Part shown: piece by piece, positions 57,384 to 64,000 of the stretch | How positions within the stretch are numbered: position 1 is the first letter of the stretch | How the letters are laid out: the number at the start of each line of letters is the position of its first letter | Assembly: GCA_964230215.1 (NCBI GenBank) | Contig: CAXRGQ010000006.1 | Coordinates: 434,001 to 498,000 of the forward strand | Direction of reading: 5' to 3' | DNA: 64,000 bases | Source of the DNA: JAUILH01 sp964230215 | Lineage (GTDB): Bacteria; Bacteroidota; Bacteroidia; Flavobacteriales_D; JAUILH01 | The notes under the pieces: model-generated | The model's input: the letters and a program-made list of their open reading frames with translations, nothing else | Told to the model about the DNA's origin: nothing | Database searches by the model: none | Made by a program: the position numbers and the translations under genes

Positions 57384-60300
57384 TTGAAATTTCTACTATA
57401 CATATCATTGATATTTAGCTACATAAATAGTGTAGCCCAGCAATATAATTTCCGGGAGTATAGCGTAGCGGAAGGATTACCAAGAAGTAGCACGTATGCC
57501 CTAACCCAGGACGATAAAGGTTATTTATGGATTGCTCTTGAAGGTGGGGGAGTTTCTAGGTTTGATGGCTATACTTTTAAACATTATGATCGACAAGCGG
57601 GATTACCTTCACAATATGTAAGAGCTGTATTTCAAGACTCAAAGGGGAATATGTGGTTCGGCACATACGAAGGACTTTGCAAATTATCTGAGGATGGAAG
57701 TCTAAAAGTATTTACCACAGAAGACGGACTAATTCATAACTATGTGCGCACCATTGCTGAGGATAAAGACGGTAAACTTTGGATAGGCACGAATGGAGGT
57801 GCAAGTATCTATGACGGTCAAAGCTTCACGCATTTAGTTCCCGGAGAAGATTTACTGCATAAGAAGGTTCGAATTATACTGAGAGACTCGAAGAACCGGA
57901 TGTTGGTGGGAACTGATGGCGGAATAACTGTATTTGATGGCGAAAAGAGGGATGAGTGGACCTTACTGAATCTACTTCCAGACAACACAGTGCTCGAGAT
58001 TCATGAAGACTCGGATGACAATATATGGATAGGTACAAAAATGGGCGCTGTAATGCTTGGCATGTCGGATACCATTTATTTAGATGAGTCAGATGGGCTT
58101 ATCACTAACCGAATTCGTGCTATTGAAGAAGATAAGTTTGGACATATTTGGTTCGGCACAAGAGAAGGCGTTAGCGAGTGGGACGGGTCACGTTTTGTAA
58201 ACTACACTGAGCGCAATGGCATTAGTCATAATCGCATAAGAGACATACTACGTGATCGTCAGGGAAATCTTTGGTTTGCGACCTACTTTGGTGGTTTGAG
58301 TCGCTTATCGGGAGATGATTTTGTAGCATTCACGGTTGAAGAAGGCTTACTCAATAATCAGGTTTTTTCAATCTCAGAAGACAGGAAAGGCGGCATTATC
58401 ATGGGTACGTTTGATGGGGTTACCACTTTGATATTGGATGACATGAGGATAGATTCGTCGCATAACATCACGTTGGAAGATGGATTAAGTGGCGATCGCA
58501 TTTACACCGTCCACAAAGATGAGAAAGGTTATTTCTGGTATGGAACTAATTTCGGAATCAGCATATGCAGGAATGACACGGTTTGGTCGCTATCAGTTTT
58601 AGAAGGAATTCCGGGAGAAGATGTTTTTAGCATTATTGAAGATGCCGAAGGATCCTACTGGATAGGTACATCCGATGGATTTTGTCACCTTGATTTTAAT
58701 GCGCCAAGCGATTTTAAACTCGAGAAATTTGATGCCATACAAGAGCAAATCGAATCAGAGGAAGTAGCCACTATTTGTAAGGATGCTCTAGGCAACATTT
58801 GGTTTGGTTATAGAGATGGTGGACTTTATGTCTTAACAAATGAAGGCCAGCTAGTTCACCCAAGAATTAGTGAAGAAGTGAATAACATAATCAATTTAAG
58901 CTATTCGGATGGCTACATTTGGGTCGGAACAGAAGCAAGCGGATTATATAAGATTAAGAGTGTCCTTAAGGGAGATGAAGTGCTTGAATCTTATCATTAC
59001 ACAAAAGAAGATGGATTAAGTTCCAATCATATTTTTGCCTTCATTAGAGATGCACAAGGCTTTTACTGGTTGGGTCACGAAAACGGTTTAGATAGACTTA
59101 AGTTTGATAGAGATCATAAAATAGTATTTAAAAAACGCTATGGTAAAAACGAAGGCCTTGTTGGGCTAGAGATCCACGAAAACTCAGCATACATAGATGC
59201 TAAGGACAATCTGTGGTTCGGAACTGTTAATGGCGGTGTATACATCTCTACCAACAATAGCGCTCTAAACACGCTGAGTCCTCAATTACATATAACTAAA
59301 CTTACCGTTTTACCTAAGGCTAATTTATGGGGTAAGGTGGATGACGTTGAGCATCAATACCTCAACCACAACCTACCAAAAGAGTTAGAGCTTGATTACG
59401 ACCATAATTCTCTAAACTTTGAATTTGTTGCCATCAATCTAAGCTCTCCTGAGGCTACAACTTACAATTGGATGCTAGAGGGATGGGATATGGATTGGCA
59501 GACCAGCAAAACTCGTCGCAGTGTGAAATACACCAACTTGCCACCGGGCGAATATACCTTGAGAATAATGGCTGCAAACGAGAATGATATATGGTCAGAA
59601 GAGCAACGAATCAAATTCACTATTCGCTCTCCTTTCTGGGAAAAATCTTGGTTCATTGCACTCTCTATTGTGTTGTTGATAGGTATATTCTTCGTCATAA
59701 TGCAATTACGAAACAGGAAGTTGCGACAAGATAAGATCAAACTTGAAAAGCAGATTAATGACGCAACACTTGAGTTACGCAAGGAGAAAGAGATCATTGA
59801 AAAACAGAGCAAAGAAATCGAGATTCAGAAAGATACTTTAGCGGAAACAAATAAGTCCATGACGGATAGTATCAACTATGCTCAAAGGATTCAGAAAGCT
59901 ATTATGCGCCCTAGCTCTGACCAGAATCAACACTTAAAAGGCAAGCATACTATTTTTTATCGACCGAAAGACATTGTATCTGGTGACTTTTATTGGACTT
60001 ATAACCGAGATGAACATTCGCTAATCGCAGCGGCAGATTGCACAGGGCATGGTGTACCGGGTGCATTTATGAGCATGATTGGCATAAGTTATCTTGAACA
60101 AATAGTTCACGACTATCCGGACATATTGCCTGCCGAATTATTAGGTAAACTTAGAAGCAAAGTTATTGATGCTTTAGCGAATGATAGCGCAGACAAGACA
60201 AAAGACGGGATGGACTTGGCAATGTGTAAAATCAATTGGTCTAAGATGACCTGTGATTTCGCTGGTGCCAACAACCCACTGTATTTGATTCGCAACAAAG

Positions 60301-60608
60301 AACTAACCGAATACAAAGGCGATAAAATGCCAATTGGCGAGCACGACTTAAAAGACACACCATTCACGAATCATACGATAGAGCTCAAAGAAGGAGACAT
60401 ACTTTATGTATTTAGCGATGGTTTTGCCGATCAATTTGGTGGAGAGCGTGGTAAAAAATACCTCTACAAACGCTTTAAGACCTTGCTTGAAGACTTATCC
60501 GTTCTGCCTCTTGAAGAGCAGAAAGCCAAGTTAATCGAAGAGTTTGATGCATGGAAAGGCAATCAAGAGCAAATTGATGATATACTCGTAATTGGAATAA
60601 AGATTTGA
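57384..60608 (+). CDS. Two-component-type propeller sensor with SpoIIE phosphatase output
   Basis: A 1074-residue membrane sensor. The signal peptide (to about residue 18) is followed by about fourteen Reg_prop repeats of the form (L/I)WxGTxxGGVSxxDG in 20-640. A Y_Y_Y domain lies at about 669-749 (YNWMLEGWDMDWQ, PPGEYTLRIMA), one transmembrane helix at about 754-776 and a coiled coil at 776-835. From about 850 there is a SpoIIE/PP2C domain with KDIVSGDFYW, ADCTGHGVPGAFMSM, DGMDLAMC, FSDGFADQFGG and DDILVIGI. All metal-binding aspartates appear present. This is the layout of hybrid two-component systems of Bacteroidetes but with a phosphatase in place of the kinase. The start is TTG. Confidence 0.92.
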   Translation: MKFLLYISLIFSYINSVAQQYNFREYSVAEGLPRSSTYALTQDDKGYLWIALEGGGVSRFDGYTFKHYDRQAGLPSQYVRAVFQDSKGNMWFGTYEGLCKLSEDGSLKVFTTEDGLIHNYVRTIAEDKDGKLWIGTNGGASIYDGQSFTHLVPGEDLLHKKVRIILRDSKNRMLVGTDGGITVFDGEKRDEWTLLNLLPDNTVLEIHEDSDDNIWIGTKMGAVMLGMSDTIYLDESDGLITNRIRAIEEDKFGHIWFGTREGVSEWDGSRFVNYTERNGISHNRIRDILRDRQGNLWFATYFGGLSRLSGDDFVAFTVEEGLLNNQVFSISEDRKGGIIMGTFDGVTTLILDDMRIDSSHNITLEDGLSGDRIYTVHKDEKGYFWYGTNFGISICRNDTVWSLSVLEGIPGEDVFSIIEDAEGSYWIGTSDGFCHLDFNAPSDFKLEKFDAIQEQIESEEVATICKDALGNIWFGYRDGGLYVLTNEGQLVHPRISEEVNNIINLSYSDGYIWVGTEASGLYKIKSVLKGDEVLESYHYTKEDGLSSNHIFAFIRDAQGFYWLGHENGLDRLKFDRDHKIVFKKRYGKNEGLVGLEIHENSAYIDAKDNLWFGTVNGGVYISTNNSALNTLSPQLHITKLTVLPKANLWGKVDDVEHQYLNHNLPKELELDYDHNSLNFEFVAINLSSPEATTYNWMLEGWDMDWQTSKTRRSVKYTNLPPGEYTLRIMAANENDIWSEEQRIKFTIRSPFWEKSWFIALSIVLLIGIFFVIMQLRNRKLRQDKIKLEKQINDATLELRKEKEIIEKQSKEIEIQKDTLAETNKSMTDSINYAQRIQKAIMRPSSDQNQHLKGKHTIFYRPKDIVSGDFYWTYNRDEHSLIAAADCTGHGVPGAFMSMIGISYLEQIVHDYPDILPAELLGKLRSKVIDALANDSADKTKDGMDLAMCKINWSKMTCDFAGANNPLYLIRNKELTEYKGDKMPIGEHDLKDTPFTNHTIELKEGDILYVFSDGFADQFGGERGKKYLYKRFKTLLEDLSVLPLEEQKAKLIEEFDAWKGNQEQIDDILVIGIKI

Positions 60609-60609
60609 C

Positions 60610-61263
60610 ATGAAGGCGGTGATTTTTGATATGGATGGGATTCTGATTGACTCGGAGCCTTTATGGAGACAAGCTGAGATTAAAGTTTTCAAAACTGTGG
60701 GTATTGAACTTACGGAGGAAGACTGTATCCAGACACTTGGCTATCGAATTGATGAGGTAGAAGACTATTGGTATAACAGGCAGCCATGGCTAAACCGAGA
60801 GAAGGGACGGGTAGCAGAAGCTATTGTAGATGAGATGGTCTTTCAAATTAAAACACAAGGAAAGGCAATGATTGGTGTTGAAGATGCCTTAGAACTATTT
60901 ACCAACTTAGGCTATAAAATAGGGCTGGCTTCTTCATCGAGCATGCGATTAATTGATACCGTGTTAGACACCCTTAAGATTAGGAGTTTCTTCCATGCCA
61001 TTCATTCGGCCGAACATGAAGCGTATGGAAAACCCCACCCAGCAGTATTTATAAGTTGTATGCGTTCACTTGATATTCAAGCTAAGAATTGTGTGATAAT
61101 TGAGGACTCACCATCAGGAATTATAGCTGCAAGAGCAAGTAAAGCACGGGTTATTGCTGTTCCAGAGCCTCACAATAGAAACAAGCCCGAAATGGGGATT
61201 GCCCATGCTCAGTTGGACAGTTTAGCATTTTTGGAGGGTAGCCTTATTGCGTCATTGTTTTGA
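60610..61263 (+). CDS. HAD-family sugar phosphatase (YniC/HxpB-like)
   Basis: A 217-residue haloacid dehalogenase phosphatase. Motif I is VIFDMDGILIDSEPLW (nucleophile D7, acid D9), motif II LASSSS, motif III with the lysine in YGKPHPAVF and motif IV IIEDSPSGI. The cap domain is inserted after motif I. It resembles hexitol- or 2-deoxyglucose-6-phosphate phosphatases. It follows the sensor gene by one base and is probably in the same operon; it converges with the glycosyltransferase gene with a 20-base overlap. Confidence 0.9.
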   Translation: MKAVIFDMDGILIDSEPLWRQAEIKVFKTVGIELTEEDCIQTLGYRIDEVEDYWYNRQPWLNREKGRVAEAIVDEMVFQIKTQGKAMIGVEDALELFTNLGYKIGLASSSSMRLIDTVLDTLKIRSFFHAIHSAEHEAYGKPHPAVFISCMRSLDIQAKNCVIIEDSPSGIIAARASKARVIAVPEPHNRNKPEMGIAHAQLDSLAFLEGSLIASLF

Positions 61264-62350
61264 AAAGCTCATAGTGCGATTCAGCCACGGCACTCCAAGT
61301 AAAACGAGATTTATATTTTCTGTAAGAGCTTTCACCTAAGGCTTTTTTCTGTTCACTACCGAGATTATGAAGACCTTTCAGTGCATTTTTTAATTCTTCT
61401 ACACTATTACGGTTGATTAAATAACCATTGGTATCATCCACAAGTTCAGCCGTTGCCCCCACATCAGAGACTATAATTGCTTGTGATCTACTCATGGCTT
61501 CTAAAACAACTGTCGGCATACCTTCAAAAAGTGTTGGAAACACAAATGCATCTGCGGAAGCATAAAGTTTATCCAAGTCTTCATCAGAAATGAAGCCCCA
61601 ATATTTAATATTTTCAAAGTTGTACTTGAGCTTGTATTCCTCATATAAGGGCCCTTTACCTGCCAAATCGAAAAAGAAAGCGTCTTTTAGTCCTTCTTCG
61701 TTTAATTCATTTATAGCCTGCAATAGAATATGAATTCCTTTATTATGTGCAAACCTAGCAACAAACATACATTTTAGCGGCTCATTCGATTCGGGATATA
61801 CCCTATCCAGCTTTGCTCGAGCGGCTGTGGCATTAGGTAGCACAATTATTTTGTCCTTGCTTACTACTGTACCAAGAATGTCGCTGAGTTTTCCACCTAG
61901 CGAAACAACATATTTTGATTTTCTAAAAATTTTCTTGAATACAGATTTAAAAGGAATGGCTACTAATTTATCCTTTTTTCCAAGTGCCTGAAATGGCTCC
62001 AAACCATGTGGATTAACAACCAGTCTATCACTCCAGTGCTTTGCTTTAGACCAAACTGAAAGGCCTTGTGAGTATACAATGTCAGGTTCTAGATAGAGTA
62101 ATGTATTGTGCACTCTTTTAGAATACTTCTTGCATTCTTTTAAATAGTTTTTGTCAGGATTAATTCCCTTAACATTGTGTTCCACCACATTCTGAATCCC
62201 TGCAAAAACAGTCTCATCATGCGGGTGAATAACGTGAATCTCTAGATCTTGATATTCTGCCAAACTTTCTATGAGCAATCGCGAATGACGCTGCATTCCG
62301 CCTACTGCGTGTGGGAAAATACCATCTGTACAAAAAGCGAGTTTAATCAC
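61244..62350 (-). CDS. Glycosyltransferase family 4
   Basis: A 368-residue GT-B fold glycosyltransferase. The N-terminal FCTDGIFPHAVGGMQRHSRLLIESL contains the acceptor-side glycine loop. The C-terminal half has MFVARFAHNKGIHILLQA, LAGKGPLYEEY, the nucleotide-sugar E-x7-E motif in FEGMPTVVLEAM and VSDVGATAELV. It probably adds a sugar to a cell-surface polysaccharide. It starts with GTG and overlaps the epimerase gene upstream by 8 bases. Confidence 0.92.
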   Translation of the reverse strand: MIKLAFCTDGIFPHAVGGMQRHSRLLIESLAEYQDLEIHVIHPHDETVFAGIQNVVEHNVKGINPDKNYLKECKKYSKRVHNTLLYLEPDIVYSQGLSVWSKAKHWSDRLVVNPHGLEPFQALGKKDKLVAIPFKSVFKKIFRKSKYVVSLGGKLSDILGTVVSKDKIIVLPNATAARAKLDRVYPESNEPLKCMFVARFAHNKGIHILLQAINELNEEGLKDAFFFDLAGKGPLYEEYKLKYNFENIKYWGFISDEDLDKLYASADAFVFPTLFEGMPTVVLEAMSRSQAIIVSDVGATAELVDDTNGYLINRNSVEELKNALKGLHNLGSEQKKALGESSYRKYKSRFTWSAVAESHYELFKTMTQ

Positions 62351-63257
62351 GTTGTATTAGCGTTTTTATACCATCATCGATTGACCATTGGGGTTCCCAG
62401 CCTGTTTTCTCTTTGAGTTTGGACACATCCGCGAGTAAATGCATTCTATCCGTTTTACGAACGCGTTTTGGATCAACTTCAATTTTAATTGCTTCTCCTA
62501 ATTGTCGTTCAAATGATTCCACTATTTCACGAACAGAGTATTCTATTCCCCTACCTAAGTTAAAGGTATCTATACCTCCGATATCTGTACTCATCAGCAA
62601 ATCAAGTGCCCTAGCCATATCGTATGTATGAATAAAGTCTCGTTTAGGATCTAAGTTTCCGAGATTGATCGTTCGTTTTCCTGCGTTTACTTGGTCTTGA
62701 ATTTCTGGAATTAGGTGTGGATTAGTCTCATTAGGTCCGAATGCATTGAAAAATCTACAAATAACCGTTTCAATTCCTGTTTTTAGGTGGAACTCATTGC
62801 ACAATCGTTCGCCTGTCAATTTTGTTAGCCCATAGATATCGAGAGGACCCGTTGCATGTTGCTCACTTACCGCATCATCATAGATAGGGTACACTGCAGC
62901 GGTTGAAGCAAAAAACACTTTTTTCACTGAATCAGACGCCGCACAAGCATCAAGAATATTCATTGTTCCCTGAATGTTGATATCTGATGCTAAGTAGGGA
63001 TGTTCGTTACAATAAGGAATAAAGTGCACAGCGGCTAGGTGCATTACCCATTCGGGTTGTATACTTTGAATAATATCGTCTATCCGCTTTTTATCTCGAA
63101 TATCAACATTGTAAAAACGATCATCAGGTATTTGATTTATGAACGATCTTGTACCGAATGATAAATCATCAATAACATAAATCTCGTGTGTATCATTCAG
63201 GTGCTTAATAAGTGCTGACCCGATAAATCCTGCTCCTCCTGTGATTAGTGTTTTCAT
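62343..63257 (-). CDS. NAD-dependent nucleotide-sugar epimerase/dehydratase
   Basis: A 304-residue extended short-chain dehydrogenase. The N-terminal TLITGGAGFIGSALIKHL binds NAD, VIDDLSF follows, the catalytic S-Y-K triad is in ASTAAVYP and YGLTKLTGE, and RFFNAFGPNE plus RDFIHTYDMA are typical of UDP-glucose 4-epimerase/dTDP-glucose 4,6-dehydratase relatives. Its substrate is a nucleotide sugar that is not determined. It heads a pair with the GT4 gene. Confidence 0.92.
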   Translation of the reverse strand: MKTLITGGAGFIGSALIKHLNDTHEIYVIDDLSFGTRSFINQIPDDRFYNVDIRDKKRIDDIIQSIQPEWVMHLAAVHFIPYCNEHPYLASDINIQGTMNILDACAASDSVKKVFFASTAAVYPIYDDAVSEQHATGPLDIYGLTKLTGERLCNEFHLKTGIETVICRFFNAFGPNETNPHLIPEIQDQVNAGKRTINLGNLDPKRDFIHTYDMARALDLLMSTDIGGIDTFNLGRGIEYSVREIVESFERQLGEAIKIEVDPKRVRKTDRMHLLADVSKLKEKTGWEPQWSIDDGIKTLIQRD

Positions 63258-63323
63258 TTAGCCACTAAACTAAGTATTTTCGAGATAATTACTAATACTT
63301 TTCATATTATTGCCGCTCAAATT

Positions 63324-64000
63324 ATGATAAATAGATTAAGACATATACTTCAATTTATCTATTCTAACAAACTGGTATTTATTACCATTATAGTGGTGAC
63401 CAGAGCACTATTGCTTGGTTTCTTTATCAGCGAGCACCATGAGAATCGGCCAGATATGATGGTTAATAGCCTGGTCTGTAAGCAATACGATTATGATTAC
63501 CTACTGCGTGCTGCTGATAACTATTTCGACGGAGAAGGCTATCATTATTTAGAAGGGCAGGTTTTTATGGGAAGGATGCCGGGATATAGCGCACCGTATA
63601 TGCTTTTCAGATTTATTGTTGGCAAGGATACAGCAATAACCCTACTAATCCTATTGCAAATAGCAATGTCTACTTGGGCAATTTTTGTGTTCTCACGACT
63701 TAGCTTTCACTTTCTTAAAAGTAAATCATTAGCAGTTATATGCACAGCTTTGCTTTGTCTCAGTGGTTTTTTATTTGTTTTTGATTATCATACTTGGAGT
63801 GAAAGTCTGTCTATTTCCACGTTTATCCTGTCGTGCTATTATTTCTTCAAATATCGAGAGAATGGAAAGCATAGTACGCTTTTTAAATCAGGTGTATTTA
63901 TATGTTGGACAATATTTTTAAGACCTTTCATCGGTATTTTATTGCCATTAATTGGATTATACTTCCTAGCCAATCGAACCCAAGCAATTAAGCATAGAGT
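63324..64000 (+). CDS. Membrane GT-C-type glycosyltransferase, 5' part
   Basis: From the ATG at 63324 the frame stays open to the window end (225 complete codons), so the C-terminal part is outside. The N-terminus has a hydrophobic helix (FITIIVVTRALLLGFFI), a periplasmic loop with DYDYLLRAADNYFDGEGYHYL and GRMPGYSAPYM, and further helices including ILLQIAMSTWAIFVFSRL and TWSESLSIS. The acidic residues after the first helix and the helix layout are typical of ArnT/PMT-type GT-C enzymes, which use lipid-linked sugars. It is divergent from the epimerase gene with 66 bases between. Confidence 0.75.
   Translation, partial: MINRLRHILQFIYSNKLVFITIIVVTRALLLGFFISEHHENRPDMMVNSLVCKQYDYDYLLRAADNYFDGEGYHYLEGQVFMGRMPGYSAPYMLFRFIVGKDTAITLLILLQIAMSTWAIFVFSRLSFHFLKSKSLAVICTALLCLSGFLFVFDYHTWSESLSISTFILSCYYFFKYRENGKHSTLFKSGVFICWTIFLRPFIGILLPLIGLYFLANRTQAIKHR

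Noticed and set aside
1..64000. Prophage, integrative element or toxin-antitoxin/defence island
   Set aside because: No integrase, transposase, tRNA, phage or recognisable defence gene was found; gene content is mostly core metabolism, translation, repair and envelope.

Overview
The window is a stretch of chromosome from a marine-type Bacteroidota, most likely a Flavobacteriales/Cryomorphaceae-like lineage; this placement is inferred from gene content. The markers are a T9SS plug-domain protein, two secreted proteins with type A T9SS C-terminal sorting domains, the Na+-NQR operon, DUF4295 next to ribosomal protein bL33, an endonuclease III without its Fe-S cysteines, Bacteroidota-style promoters (TTG-N17-19-TAnnTTTG), and frequent GTG/TTG starts with little Shine-Dalgarno signal. 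The DNA is AT-rich by eye. I see no rRNA, tRNA, transposase, phage gene or CRISPR array.

Layout. 1-1.3 kb: the 3' end of a SpoIIE-type phosphatase gene, a methyltransferase, and a small four-cysteine membrane protein resembling NqrM. 1.3-8.8 kb: apbE and nqrFEDCBA on the minus strand, so the Na+-pumping NADH:quinone reductase and its flavin transferase are encoded together with a likely maturation factor. 8.8-13.9 kb: T9SS plug protein, second methyltransferase, ApaG, CaiB/BaiF CoA-transferase, a PH-like membrane protein and a secreted TPR-like protein. 13.9-18 kb: biotin operon bioB-bioF-bioD-bioA. 18-21.3 kb: trmD, rplS, a repeat-rich spacer and a DEAD-box helicase. 21.3-28.2 kb: envelope lipoproteins (His-rich, BNR propeller, beta-lactamase-like), a VanW-glycosyltransferase fusion and a cold-shock-like protein. 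28.2-32.4 kb: a minus-strand operon of lipoprotein, outer-membrane barrel and T9SS cargo, all with non-ATG starts. 32.4-37.4 kb: rarA, a LpxL-type acyltransferase, an SPFH lipoprotein and an OafA-like acyltransferase. 37.6-41.8 kb: T9SS cargo, a YwqK/MORN-repeat protein and a repeat cluster. 41.9-49.6 kb: uvrB, a lipoprotein, an Lrp regulator, modABC, an alkaline-ceramidase-like CREST membrane hydrolase, rimO and a lipoprotein. 49.6-56.5 kb: ftsY, DUF4295, rpmG, nth, an orphan substrate-binding protein, an ECF sigma factor with a small partner, and uvrA. 56.5-64 kb: a propeller protein, a large Reg_prop/Y_Y_Y/SpoIIE sensor-phosphatase, a HAD phosphatase, then glycan genes (GT4, NAD-dependent epimerase, partial GT-C).

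Most coding content is ordinary core genome. The more unusual signals are in DNA structure. Strong terminator-like hairpins are embedded in coding sequence (start of apbE, start of bioF, and antisense within bioA), and one lies just in front of the BNR lipoprotein start. There are ordered heptamer arrays and a palindromic MITE-like element with a half copy elsewhere. The spacer after rplS holds duplicated hairpins with a compensatory base-pair change. On the protein side, NqrB carries two long insertions flanking its FMN threonine, and a bacterial ceramidase-like CREST enzyme sits directly upstream of modABC.
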